From Bacillus sp. MYb209 (GTDB lineage Bacteria > Bacillota > Bacilli > Bacillales > Bacillaceae_G), in the NCBI RefSeq assembly GCF_002975175.1, contig NZ_PCNZ01000010.1:62001-126000 (forward strand): DNA of 64,000 bases, in the 5' to 3' direction. Positions within the stretch are counted from its first letter, which is position 1; every line of letters begins with the position of its first letter. The notes beneath the pieces were generated by a model. It saw only the letters and a program-made list of their open reading frames with translations, was not told where the DNA came from and ran no database searches. Of this stretch, positions 44,833 to 53,984 are shown in pieces. Made by a program: the position numbers and the translations under genes.

Positions 44833-46167
44833 TTACGTATGAAAGGGTGGGATACTTTGTTGAAAACGAAAAACATTGCAAGGGTCATATATGGTTTTCA
44901 CTTTACGCAATCTTTGAAAGTTAGAGCCATAATAACTCGTTTGCCAATTTTTAATGTCGATATCGGGCCAATTGACATAATCACCTAGTGTATAAGGATC
45001 TAAGCTTTCTCGTAAATCTTTAATCCAGCGTATATTTTGATTTTCTTCATCATCGCATTTCCAAGAGTTAATGTATTCTTGCGCAATAATTGCTTTACGA
45101 TGGAAATAAGCTGTGTCAGTAGGTGAAATATTTTCAACAGCACCTACGAGCGATTGGTGCCAAATACTCGCATCTTTATTTGGTGCATGAGAAAGAAAAT
45201 ATTGCATGATTTGAATGCCTTTAAGAGGGATAGGTTTATATACGTAGGAACCGGAGCGCTTGAAGTTTTCAGGGATGTTACCACTGTTAAAAAATTCAAC
45301 AGCCTTTATATAAGGAACTTCATCTATAAAGAGAGAGGGGGTACCAGTTTCAAGAAGCGGAGATAATAAGGAATGGAGTTCAGAGGGAGAGCCAACAAAC
45401 TCACCTTGTGCTTCAATTTTATTTTGTTGCTTTGCGAATAATTCAATTGATGAAGTGAGACGTTCGTCTATATAAGGCGCCCAATTTTGCCACGCTTGAA
45501 ATGCAGCGATAAAATCTTCCCATTCCCATGTAATTGAGAAGATTGATACATTGTTTATAGGATGTACTCGAAAAGTTAAAGAAGTAACAATTCCGAAGTT
45601 TCCCCCACCACCGCCGCGGCACGCCCAAAACAAGTTAGGGTTTTCTTGTTCGTTTGCGCGAATGATTTTTGCGCCAAATTTACCGCACGCTTGTACCATT
45701 TCAACTTCTACTAATTGATCACATGTTAATCCAAATAAGCGTGAAAGCATACCGATACCACCGCCAAGTGTTAATCCAACAATTCCAACACTTGCGCTTG
45801 TACCAGCCGGTATTGTAACACCATAATTCCAAAGCTCTTTATAAACCGTGCCAAGATTTGCACCAGCTTCAATTGTTGCTGTTAATTTATCTGTCTTAAC
45901 AGTAATACGATGTATCTCACTCACATCAATAATAAGTCCTCTATTTAAAAGAGAAAAATTTTCATAGCTATGACGTCCGCTTCTTAAGCGAAATGGTATA
46001 TGACGTTCGCGTGCCCATTTTAAGGCGTTACACACATCATTTTTATTTTGGCAAAAAACAATAATACAAGGGAGTTTTGGAATACTTAAATTTAAATTCA
46101 TTCGGGCTACGTCATAGTCAGGATCTGAGGGAACAACGATACGACCTGTTAATTTTGTTTGTTTCAA
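44833..46167 (-). CDS. BBE-type FAD-linked oxidoreductase
   Basis: A 444-residue flavoprotein of the berberine-bridge-enzyme/PCMH family. PFRLRSGRHSYENFS includes the His that can bind FAD covalently. AGANLGTVYKELW and GGGIGMLSRLFGLTCDQLVEVE complete the FAD domain. The C-terminal BBE segment is YYGSNFQRLRKVKTIYDPCNVFRFQQSI. The second covalent-FAD Cys of bicovalent members is not evident. It probably oxidises a sugar, alcohol or secondary metabolite using O2. It stands alone; a weak AAAGGAGTGA RBS precedes the ATG. No signal peptide. Related B. subtilis proteins YgaK and YvdP are also of uncertain substrate. Confidence 0.85.
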   Translation of the reverse strand: MKQTKLTGRIVVPSDPDYDVARMNLNLSIPKLPCIIVFCQNKNDVCNALKWARERHIPFRLRSGRHSYENFSLLNRGLIIDVSEIHRITVKTDKLTATIEAGANLGTVYKELWNYGVTIPAGTSASVGIVGLTLGGGIGMLSRLFGLTCDQLVEVEMVQACGKFGAKIIRANEQENPNLFWACRGGGGGNFGIVTSLTFRVHPINNVSIFSITWEWEDFIAAFQAWQNWAPYIDERLTSSIELFAKQQNKIEAQGEFVGSPSELHSLLSPLLETGTPSLFIDEVPYIKAVEFFNSGNIPENFKRSGSYVYKPIPLKGIQIMQYFLSHAPNKDASIWHQSLVGAVENISPTDTAYFHRKAIIAQEYINSWKCDDEENQNIRWIKDLRESLDPYTLGDYVNWPDIDIKNWQTSYYGSNFQRLRKVKTIYDPCNVFRFQQSIPPFHT

Positions 46168-46360
46168 TTTATCACTCCTTTCTAAAATAAGCAGTGCTTT
46201 TTATTAATATATGAAAAGCGTATGTAACGTGCGTGGACAAGAGCAGGTAAGGAATGAGATTTACCTTTGTGAGAAATAAATAAAGCATAAGAATAAGGAA
46301 TCTACATAGAGTTCAATGAAAACAGTTGCAAACTATTCATATTTTGTTATGATAGTGTTA

Positions 46361-46375
46361 CGAAAACGTTTGCAT
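46361..46375 (+). promoter_or_regulatory. LacI/CcpA-type operator upstream of the alpha-glucosidase gene
   Basis: CGAAAACGTTTGCAT has the central AACGTT of LacI/GalR operators; its reverse complement fits cre with one mismatch. It lies 35 bp before the start codon and downstream of a TATGAT-type -10 near 46349. Confidence 0.6.
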
Positions 46376-46409
46376 AAATTTCAATGGGGTGCAAAAGGAG
46401 AGAGTGATT

Positions 46410-48074
46410 ATGAATAAGACATGGTGGAAAGAAGCGGTTGCTTATCAAATTTATCCACGCAGCTTTATGGATTCAAATGGTGATGGTATTGGAGATTTAC
46501 AAGGTATTATTGCAAAACTAGATTATTTAAAAGATTTAGGTATAGATGTAATTTGGATTTGTCCAATGTATAAATCACCTAATGACGATAATGGTTATGA
46601 TATTAGTGATTATCAAGATATTATGGATGAATTTGGTACGATGGAAGACTTTGATGCATTACTAGATGAAGTTCATAAGCGTGACATGAAGCTTATTATT
46701 GATTTAGTTATTAATCATACAAGTGATGAACATCCGTGGTTTATTGAATCACGTTCTTCTAAAGAGAATCCGAAGCGTGATTGGTATATTTGGCAGGATG
46801 GTAAAGACGGCGTGGAACCAAACAATTGGGAAAGTATTTTTAATGGTTCTGCATGGGAATATGATGAAGTGACAGAGCAATATTATTTACATTTATTCTC
46901 GCGTAAACAACCAGATTTAAACTGGGAGAATAAAGAAGTTCGTGAAGTTTTATATGATACTGTTAATTGGTGGCTTGATAAAGGTATTGATGGTTTCCGC
47001 GTCGATGCGATTAGCCACATAAAAAAAGAAGATGGTTTACAGGATATGCCAAACCCAAAAGGGTTAAAGTATGTGCCTTCTTTTGACAAACATATGAATG
47101 TCAATGGTATTCAGCCATTACTAGAAGAATTAAAAGAAAACACATTTGCTAAATACGATATTATGACTGTTGGAGAAGCAAATGGTGTGAAAGTTGAAGA
47201 TGCTGATCTTTGGGTTGGAGAAGAGAACGGTAAATTCAATATGGTATTCCAATTTGAGCATTTAAGCTTATGGGATGCAGAAAAGAAGAAAGATCTTGAC
47301 GTTGTTGAGTTGAAAAAAGTATTAACAAAGTGGCAAAAAGGTTTAGAAAATAAGGGATGGAATGCTTTATACATTGAAAATCATGATAAGCCACGTATTG
47401 TGTCTACTTGGGGAAATGATAAAGAATATTGGCGTGAAAGTGCAACGGCTTTAGGTGCGATGTATTTCTTTATGCACGGCACACCGTTTATTTATCAAGG
47501 ACAAGAAATTGGTATGACAAATGTTCAGTTCCCAAATATTGAAGATTATGATGATGTAGCAGTTAAAAATTTATATCGTGAGAAAATTGCAGAAGGAGTA
47601 TCGCATCAAGATATGATGGAAATTATATGGGCTTCTTGCCGCGATAATTCACGTACACCTATGCAGTGGAGTGCTGAAAGTAATGCTGGATTTACAACGA
47701 GCACACCTTGGTTTGGCATGAATCCAAATTATGAAGAAATTAATGTTGAAAAGCAGAAAAATGAAGAGGGATCTATTTTCAATTTCTATAAAAAAATGAT
47801 TGCCTTGAAAAAAGAGAACGATGTATTAAATTATGGTACGTATGATTTACTTTTAGAAGATAATCCGCAAATTTACGCATATACTCGTACATTAAACGAT
47901 GAAAAAATCATTGTTATTAGTAATATCTCGAAAGAGGAAGCAGTGTATAATGAGGATACATTTGCACTAGAACGCAAACGTTTGCTTTTAAATAACTATA
48001 AAGTTTCCGAACATGATCAATTAACTACAATCACGTTAAAACCTTATGAAACAAGGGTTTATCGCATTGCATAA
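46410..48074 (+). CDS. malL: GH13 oligo-1,6-glucosidase/alpha-glucosidase
   Basis: A 554-residue GH13 enzyme of the oligo-1,6-glucosidase subfamily. The catalytic triad is Asp199 (GFRVDAIS), Glu256 (VGEA) and Asp326 (ENHDKPR). The N-terminal WWKEAVAYQIYPRSFMDSNGDGIGDLQGI and the calcium-site DxNxDGxGD loop are typical. AAAGGAGAG sets the ATG at 46410. Followed by a PTS EIICB gene, so it likely hydrolyses intracellular isomaltose- or maltose-type sugars, possibly in phosphorylated form. Trehalose-6-phosphate hydrolase (TreC) is a close relative and cannot be excluded by reading alone. Confidence 0.85.
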   Translation: MNKTWWKEAVAYQIYPRSFMDSNGDGIGDLQGIIAKLDYLKDLGIDVIWICPMYKSPNDDNGYDISDYQDIMDEFGTMEDFDALLDEVHKRDMKLIIDLVINHTSDEHPWFIESRSSKENPKRDWYIWQDGKDGVEPNNWESIFNGSAWEYDEVTEQYYLHLFSRKQPDLNWENKEVREVLYDTVNWWLDKGIDGFRVDAISHIKKEDGLQDMPNPKGLKYVPSFDKHMNVNGIQPLLEELKENTFAKYDIMTVGEANGVKVEDADLWVGEENGKFNMVFQFEHLSLWDAEKKKDLDVVELKKVLTKWQKGLENKGWNALYIENHDKPRIVSTWGNDKEYWRESATALGAMYFFMHGTPFIYQGQEIGMTNVQFPNIEDYDDVAVKNLYREKIAEGVSHQDMMEIIWASCRDNSRTPMQWSAESNAGFTTSTPWFGMNPNYEEINVEKQKNEEGSIFNFYKKMIALKKENDVLNYGTYDLLLEDNPQIYAYTRTLNDEKIIVISNISKEEAVYNEDTFALERKRLLLNNYKVSEHDQLTTITLKPYETRVYRIA

Positions 48075-48078
48075 TAAA

Positions 48079-48108
48079 AAAGGATGCTCTTAGAGCATCT
48101 TTTTTTAT
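48079..48108 (+). terminator. Terminator after the alpha-glucosidase gene
   Basis: GGATGCTC pairs with GAGCATCT over a four-base loop, followed by T7. Confidence 0.82.
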
Positions 48109-48134
48109 GAAAAAAAATAAATTTCTATTGCAAT

Positions 48135-48216
48135 ATGAAAACGCTTTTATTAAAATAGATTTATGAAAACGGTTGCGTAACGGGAAAAAAGAAGGGATGT
48201 AAGGAATCGTTTTCAT
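48135..48216 (+). promoter_or_regulatory. Three cre/LacI-type operators upstream of the PTS gene
   Basis: ATGAAAACGCTTTTA (48135-48149) and ATGAAAACGGTTGCG (48163-48177) each match cre with one mismatch. The reverse complement of AGGAATCGTTTTCAT (48202-48216) matches at every defined position. Centre spacings are 28 and 39 bp. The array suggests combined CcpA and local LacI/MalR-type control of the transporter gene. Confidence 0.6.
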
Positions 48217-48279
48217 AATAGAAACAGAAATTATAATTTAAATCATTATGTTGTTATAAATAAAGGGGAGGAAGAACAG

Positions 48280-49917
48280 ATGAAAATTACGTCTTTTGAT
48301 TTTTGGCAAAAGTTCGGGAAAGCGTTATTAGTTGTTGTAGCTGTAATGCCGGCAGCTGGCTTAATGATTTCCATCGGTAAGTTAATTGGGATGTCTGCAG
48401 GGGATATTAACGCAGTTCATACAATTGCTCGCGTAATGGAAGACATCGGTTGGGCAATTATTACAAATTTACATATCTTATTCGCAGTAGCAATTGGGGG
48501 GTCTTGGGCGAAGGATCGTGCGGGTGGTGCATTTGCAGCACTATTAGCATTCGTCTTAACAAACAGAATTACAGGAGCTATCTTTGGCGTAAACGCCCAA
48601 ATGTTAGCGGATTCAAAAGCGACAGTTTCTTCATCATTAGCAGGTGATTTACTTGTAAAAGATTATTTCACTTCTGTACTTGGTGCACCAGCATTAAACA
48701 TGGGAGTTTTCGTAGGGATTATCACAGGTTTCTTAGGAGCTACTTTATATAACAAATACTACAATTATAATAAACTGCCACAGGCACTAGCATTCTTTAA
48801 TGGAAAACGATTCGTACCATTCGTTGTAATTGTTTGGTCTACAGTCACTGCGATTGTATTATCACTTGTATGGCCATTTATCCAAAGTGGATTAAATGAA
48901 TTTGGTCGCTGGATTGCAGCATCTAAAGATAGTGCACCAGTTGTTGCACCGTTTGTATACGGAACGTTAGAACGTTTATTATTACCATTTGGATTACATC
49001 ATATGTTAACGATTCCGATGAACTACACAGAGCTAGGCGGAACATATACGATGTTAACTGGCTCAAAGGTTGGACAAATTGTAGCAGGACAAGATCCATT
49101 ATGGCTTGCATGGATTACAGATTTAAATAACTTATTAGCAAGTGGAGATACGAAAGCATATAACGATTTATTAAATAATGTTGTACCAGCTCGCTTCAAA
49201 GCGGGACAAGTTATTGGTTCATCAGCAGCATTAATGGGTATCGCATTCGCGATGTTCCGTAACGTAGATAAAGATAAGCGTGCAAAATATAAACCAATGT
49301 TCTTATCAGCAGCATTAGCAGTATTCTTAACAGGTGTAACAGAACCAATTGAATTCATGTTCATGTTTATTGCACCAGTATTATATGTTGTATATGCAAT
49401 TACAACAGGACTTGCATTCGCATTAGCAGATTTGATTCATTTACGTGTTCATGCATTTGGGTTTATTGAGTTAATTACACGTACACCAATGATGGTCAAT
49501 GCAGGTTTAACGAGAGATTTAATCAACTTTGTCATTGTTTCATTAGTGTTCTTCGGTCTTAACTTTACATTATTCAACTTCTTAATTAAAAAATTCAATT
49601 TACCAACACCAGGACGTGCAGGTAACTATATTGATAATGAAGATGAGTCATCAGAAGGAACAGGAAATGTACAAGATGGTTCATTAGCGACAAAGGTTAT
49701 TGATTTATTAGGTGGAAAAGATAATATTGCAGATGTAGATGCTTGTATGACACGTTTACGTGTAACAGTAAAAGATTTAGATGTTGTGGCACCAGAAGCA
49801 CAGTGGAAACAAAATGGTGCTTTAGGACTTATCGTTAAAGATAAAGGTGTACAAGCAGTATATGGCCCGAAAGCTGACGTATTAAAGTCAGACATTCAAG
49901 ATATGTTAGGTGCGTAA
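48280..49917 (+). CDS. PTS sugar transporter subunit EIICB (glucose/maltose family)
   Basis: A 545-residue membrane transporter. The EIIC domain (residues ~1-440) has about ten hydrophobic segments with MPAAGLMISIGKLIG, LLPFGLHHMLTIPMN and GVTEPIEFMFMFIAP. A Ser/Glu/Gly-rich linker (~450-467) leads to an EIIB domain with the phospho-acceptor Cys489 in DACMTRLRVTV. There is no EIIA domain, so a separate EIIA-Glc-type protein must donate phosphate. Resembles MalP/GlvC-type carriers. With the neighbouring GH13 enzyme it probably imports and phosphorylates a disaccharide such as maltose or isomaltose. Confidence 0.88.
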   Translation: MKITSFDFWQKFGKALLVVVAVMPAAGLMISIGKLIGMSAGDINAVHTIARVMEDIGWAIITNLHILFAVAIGGSWAKDRAGGAFAALLAFVLTNRITGAIFGVNAQMLADSKATVSSSLAGDLLVKDYFTSVLGAPALNMGVFVGIITGFLGATLYNKYYNYNKLPQALAFFNGKRFVPFVVIVWSTVTAIVLSLVWPFIQSGLNEFGRWIAASKDSAPVVAPFVYGTLERLLLPFGLHHMLTIPMNYTELGGTYTMLTGSKVGQIVAGQDPLWLAWITDLNNLLASGDTKAYNDLLNNVVPARFKAGQVIGSSAALMGIAFAMFRNVDKDKRAKYKPMFLSAALAVFLTGVTEPIEFMFMFIAPVLYVVYAITTGLAFALADLIHLRVHAFGFIELITRTPMMVNAGLTRDLINFVIVSLVFFGLNFTLFNFLIKKFNLPTPGRAGNYIDNEDESSEGTGNVQDGSLATKVIDLLGGKDNIADVDACMTRLRVTVKDLDVVAPEAQWKQNGALGLIVKDKGVQAVYGPKADVLKSDIQDMLGA

Positions 49918-49921
49918 TAAT

Positions 49922-50713
49922 ATGAAATTGCTAACTTTAAATTGTCACTCTTGGCAAGAAGAGAATCAAATTGAAAAAATAAAGTATCTTGCTAAAGTAA
50001 TTCAAGAAGAAGATTATGATGTGATCGCATTGCAAGAAGTAAGTCAGTCTATACAAGCTGAAAATGTATGCGGTAACAAGAAAAAAGATAATTTTGGACT
50101 TTTACTGCTAGAAGAGTTAAGAGCATTAAATGTAAAAGAATACAATATTATTTGGGATTTCTCTCATATTGGATATGATGTGTACGAAGAAGGATTAGCA
50201 ATTATAACAAAGCACAACATTGTAAAGGAAGATACGTTCTTTGTCTCAGAAAATAAGGATACAACGTATTGGAAAACACGCAAAATTGTAAGTGCAACAA
50301 TTGCTTATAATGATAAGAATATAACGTTTTATTCTTGCCATCTCGGTTGGTGGAATGATGAAGAAGAATCATTCAAAGACCAAGTTGATCGTTTAATGGA
50401 GCGTGTAAATAGCAATGAACTTTCCTTCTTAATGGGTGATTTTAATAACAATGCTCGTTTGGAAGGAGAGGGCTATGAGTATATGATGCAAAAAGGTTTA
50501 TATGACACATATGAACTAGCGATAGAGAAGGATGAAGGAACAACTGTCCAAGGTGAAATTGCTGGTTGGGATGAAAATAAACAAAACTTACGAATCGACC
50601 TACTATTAAGCAATCAAAGTAAAACAGTTAATTCTTCAAAAGTCATTTTTAATGGCACAAATCGAAATGTAATTTCTGATCATTTCGGTGTAGAAGTACA
50701 ATTAGACATATAA
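49922..50713 (+). CDS. Endonuclease/exonuclease/phosphatase (EEP) family protein
   Basis: A 263-residue protein of the EEP superfamily. LTLNCHSW, DVIALQEVS (metal-binding Glu), SCHLGWWNDEE, MGDFNNNARLEG (catalytic Asp-x-Asn) and the C-terminal SDHFGVEV are the ordered superfamily motifs. The ATG at 49922 follows the EIICB stop by four bases, so translation is coupled to the sugar transporter. There is no signal peptide, which argues against a secreted sphingomyelinase or DNase. It may be a cytoplasmic phosphodiesterase or phosphatase acting on the imported sugar phosphate, but this is a guess from context. Confidence 0.8.
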   Translation: MKLLTLNCHSWQEENQIEKIKYLAKVIQEEDYDVIALQEVSQSIQAENVCGNKKKDNFGLLLLEELRALNVKEYNIIWDFSHIGYDVYEEGLAIITKHNIVKEDTFFVSENKDTTYWKTRKIVSATIAYNDKNITFYSCHLGWWNDEEESFKDQVDRLMERVNSNELSFLMGDFNNNARLEGEGYEYMMQKGLYDTYELAIEKDEGTTVQGEIAGWDENKQNLRIDLLLSNQSKTVNSSKVIFNGTNRNVISDHFGVEVQLDI

Positions 50714-50719
50714 TAGAAG

Positions 50720-50801
50720 AAACCCTCACAGATAATGAAAAGCTGGGAGGGTTTTTTGATAAATACAAGTATTCCCAAGAGAAAATACTTGTATTTTTTA
50801 T
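50720..50801 (+). terminator. Two tandem terminators after the sugar operon
   Basis: AAACCCTC/GAGGGTTTTTT at 50720-50757 is followed by AAATACAAGTATT/AATACTTGTATTTTTT at 50761-50801. The remaining ~215 bp to the next gene holds AT-rich sequence with no clear element. Confidence 0.85.
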
Positions 50802-51018
50802 GACATTTCCTATATATTTGTTATTATTGAATGTAAAACTAATTTGGTCATTTTGTATGCATGCTTTTTTTACTTCGTTATATAATGAAGTAAGTGAAAT
50901 ATTTAATGGGAAAAATAGTATGTTTTCGTTTAATCCACGATGTAGAAAGTGATATAATTACAAAATGTATGTATCATTTTCTAAAGAAGGAAAAATATAT
51001 AATTAGGTGATTGCTTAT

Positions 51019-53943
51019 ATGAAACAGATTTGGCGTATTTATAAGACAGATTTACGGAATGTAGCCAAACATTGGGCTGCAATTGTTATTGTATTAGGTT
51101 TGATGGTTCTACCATCGTTATATGCATGGTTTAACATTAAAGCCTCTTGGGATCCTTACGGAAATACGAAAGGAATCCAGATTGCAGTTTCTAACCAAGA
51201 TGTTGGATCAAATTTAAGAGGGAAAGATATTAACATCGGGAAAGAAATTGTAGATTCACTTAAGAAGGACAAAAATTTTGGATGGAAGTTTGTCGATGAA
51301 AAGCAAGCAATTTATGGAGTAGAGCGTGGAGATTATTCTGCAAGTATTACTATTCCAAAAGATTTTTCTGAAAAGATTGCAACAGTCTTGAATGAAAATC
51401 CACAGAAACCGGAAATTGATTATTACGTAAATGAGAAGGTGAATGCCATTGCACCGAAGATTACAGCTAAAGGTGCATCGGGTCTTACAGAAGAGGTTAG
51501 TAAAAACTTTGTTAAAACAGCAAACGGTGAGATTTTTAAAATCTTCAATGACCTTGGAATCGATTTAGAAACTAACTTACCGAGTATTGAGAAGATCAAG
51601 GATCTCGTATTTAAGTTAGAAGCACAGTTCCCAGAAATGAATACACTTGTGGATAAGGCATTAGATGATGCGACTCGGGCAGAAGATGTTGTGAAAGTAG
51701 CACAGAAAGAGTTGCCAGTTGTAGAAAGTGTTATTAATGATGGGCAAGAAGCGTTAGGGAATTTAGATAAATTCTTTGCGAGAAATGATGAAACATTGAA
51801 ACGTGCGCCTGGAACAATTAAGAATAATTTAATTGTAATGCAACAAGGATTAGATGGTGCGGCAGCAATTACGGATTTCTTAAAAAATCCATCATTTGAT
51901 TCTAATCTGACACTTCCAGATCCGTCTAAATTCCCAGTGTTACCTAATATAACTATTCCACAGATACCAGAACTACCGCAGGTGAATGGTCAATTGTATA
52001 AAGATATTGCTAAAAATATTGATCAAACTGTAAATAATGTATTCGGCTCAATACGTGTTGGAACAACTTATGCACAAGGAGTTATAAACGGGTTACAAAA
52101 TGGTAATTTTGACCCGGAAAAAGCGAAACAAGATCTTAATAAGGTTTCTGAGAATCTTCAAGGTCGTGCGGATAGTGTTTCATATTTAATTGATGTCTTT
52201 ACTAAATTTAAAGAATCTGCACCAACTGATTCTGGAAAAGACTTCTTCCAAAAACGAATAGATAACTTAACGAATCTTAAATCAGCTATAGAAAATGCAA
52301 ATGGCGGCGTTAAAGATATCGCTAATATTATTGGTACAGGGCAAGAAGTGAAACAAGACGCAAGAGATGCTGCTAATAAAAAGTTAGATGCAGTAAATAA
52401 TTTAGTAAACCAAGCGGAGGCAGATTATAATGCAACGTTTGTAGCAGATTTTGAAAAAGCAGTAAGTACAGCTGAACAAGTAAAAGATAAGGCAGAAAAT
52501 GCGCAACAAATTAGAGGGGATTTAAATCAAGAAATAAACAAAGCTAATGAGATATTAGACAATGGTAGAGAGAACTATGATCAGGCTGTAACGAATTACG
52601 CAAAACTAAAAACTAATCTTGAAAAAGCAAGAGAAGATTTAAGTAATAAAGATGTTAATGGATTAGATTCTACAAAAGTAGCCTTAAATGATTTAAATGG
52701 ACAGTTCCAAGCAGGATGGAATTTAGTTAATGATATGATTCCAGTTATGGAAAGTACAAATAAAGTTTTGGGCGATGTGAATAGTGGCAAAAATCTTAAT
52801 GGCACAATTGCTAAGTTAAATAAAGCAAAAGATGGTTTGCAAAAAGGAATGGATTTAACTGATAAAGGAATTGACGCTATTAATAAAGGTCAAAAGCCAG
52901 CAGCAGATGTTATTGAAAGTATTAATCAAGTATCTAAAAGTGTTTCAGGACAAATAGGTGACATCTTAGCTAATTACGATTCAGAAATTGTTCCAAACTT
53001 TAACGCAGCAATTGCTCGTACAAAAGAGATGTCTAAAAATACATCTCAAATTTTAGGCGAGGCAAATAAGAAGCTTCCAGATGTGAAAAAATTACTTGAA
53101 GACTCATCAAAAGGCTTAGTAGATGGCCAAAAGAAAATTGCAGATATTAAAGCTGAAATGCCAGCTACTCAGAAAAAGATTAAAGAATTAGCAAATAAAA
53201 TTCGTGATTTTGAATCAGAAGAGGATATAAAAGACATCATACGCTTATTGAAAAATGATGTTGAAAAGCAAAGTGATTACTTCGCAAATCCAGTAAATTT
53301 AAAAGAGAATAAATTATTTGCGATGCCGAACTACGGTTCAGCAATGTCACCATTCTATACAGTGCTTGCATTATGGGTAGGCGCACTATTAATGGTTTCA
53401 TTATTAACGGTAGAAGTACATGAAGAGGGCGCTAATTATAAGAGCCATGAAATATACTTTGGACGTTTATTAACATTCTTAACGATAGGTCTTTCACAGG
53501 CGTTTATCGTATCGATGGGGGATATGTTCTTACTCGGTACGTACGTAGTCGATAAATTCTGGTTTGTGTTATTTAGTTTATTTATTGGGGGAGTATTTGT
53601 TTGTATCGTGTACTCACTCGTTTCTATTTTCGGAAACGTTGGGAAATCGATGGCGATCATTTTACTTGTACTGCAAGTAGCAGGATCGGGCGGCACGTTC
53701 CCAATTCAAATGACACCACCGTTCTTCCAAGCATTGTATCCGTTCTTACCATTCACATATGCTATTAGTGCAATTCGTGAAACAGTAGGTGGAATGCTTT
53801 GGGATATAGTAACTAGAGATTTACTTGTGTTAAGTGCTTTCGTAGTAATCATGGTTGTAGCTGCATTATTACTGAAAAAACCAATTAACAAATCAAGTGA
53901 AAAGTTTGTTGAGAACGCAAAAGGAAGTAAAATTATTCATTAA
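51019..53943 (+). CDS. YhgE/Pip-family membrane protein
   Basis: A 974-residue protein. One hydrophobic segment near residues 15-37 (WAAIVIVLGLMVLPSLYAWFNI) precedes a ~750-residue extracytoplasmic region rich in Lys, Asn, Asp and Gln with long coiled-coil stretches. The C-terminus has five or six membrane segments of the ABC-2 permease type. This is the layout of B. subtilis YhgE and lactococcal Pip, the receptor for phage c2. Homologues are also linked to type VII secretion. Start at ATG 51019 after AGGTGAT. It stands alone; neither Esx nor other secretion genes are adjacent. Likely role: envelope protein, possibly involved in export; precise function unknown. Confidence 0.88.
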   Translation: MKQIWRIYKTDLRNVAKHWAAIVIVLGLMVLPSLYAWFNIKASWDPYGNTKGIQIAVSNQDVGSNLRGKDINIGKEIVDSLKKDKNFGWKFVDEKQAIYGVERGDYSASITIPKDFSEKIATVLNENPQKPEIDYYVNEKVNAIAPKITAKGASGLTEEVSKNFVKTANGEIFKIFNDLGIDLETNLPSIEKIKDLVFKLEAQFPEMNTLVDKALDDATRAEDVVKVAQKELPVVESVINDGQEALGNLDKFFARNDETLKRAPGTIKNNLIVMQQGLDGAAAITDFLKNPSFDSNLTLPDPSKFPVLPNITIPQIPELPQVNGQLYKDIAKNIDQTVNNVFGSIRVGTTYAQGVINGLQNGNFDPEKAKQDLNKVSENLQGRADSVSYLIDVFTKFKESAPTDSGKDFFQKRIDNLTNLKSAIENANGGVKDIANIIGTGQEVKQDARDAANKKLDAVNNLVNQAEADYNATFVADFEKAVSTAEQVKDKAENAQQIRGDLNQEINKANEILDNGRENYDQAVTNYAKLKTNLEKAREDLSNKDVNGLDSTKVALNDLNGQFQAGWNLVNDMIPVMESTNKVLGDVNSGKNLNGTIAKLNKAKDGLQKGMDLTDKGIDAINKGQKPAADVIESINQVSKSVSGQIGDILANYDSEIVPNFNAAIARTKEMSKNTSQILGEANKKLPDVKKLLEDSSKGLVDGQKKIADIKAEMPATQKKIKELANKIRDFESEEDIKDIIRLLKNDVEKQSDYFANPVNLKENKLFAMPNYGSAMSPFYTVLALWVGALLMVSLLTVEVHEEGANYKSHEIYFGRLLTFLTIGLSQAFIVSMGDMFLLGTYVVDKFWFVLFSLFIGGVFVCIVYSLVSIFGNVGKSMAIILLVLQVAGSGGTFPIQMTPPFFQALYPFLPFTYAISAIRETVGGMLWDIVTRDLLVLSAFVVIMVVAALLLKKPINKSSEKFVENAKGSKIIH

Positions 53944-53948
53944 AAATA

Positions 53949-53983
53949 AAAGGTTCCTACCGATAGTGGTAGGAACCTTTTTG
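53949..53983. terminator. Bidirectional terminator between yhgE-type gene and topB
   Basis: AAAGGTTCCTACC pairs with GGTAGGAACCTTT around six bases. Confidence 0.9.
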
Positions 53984-53984
53984 T

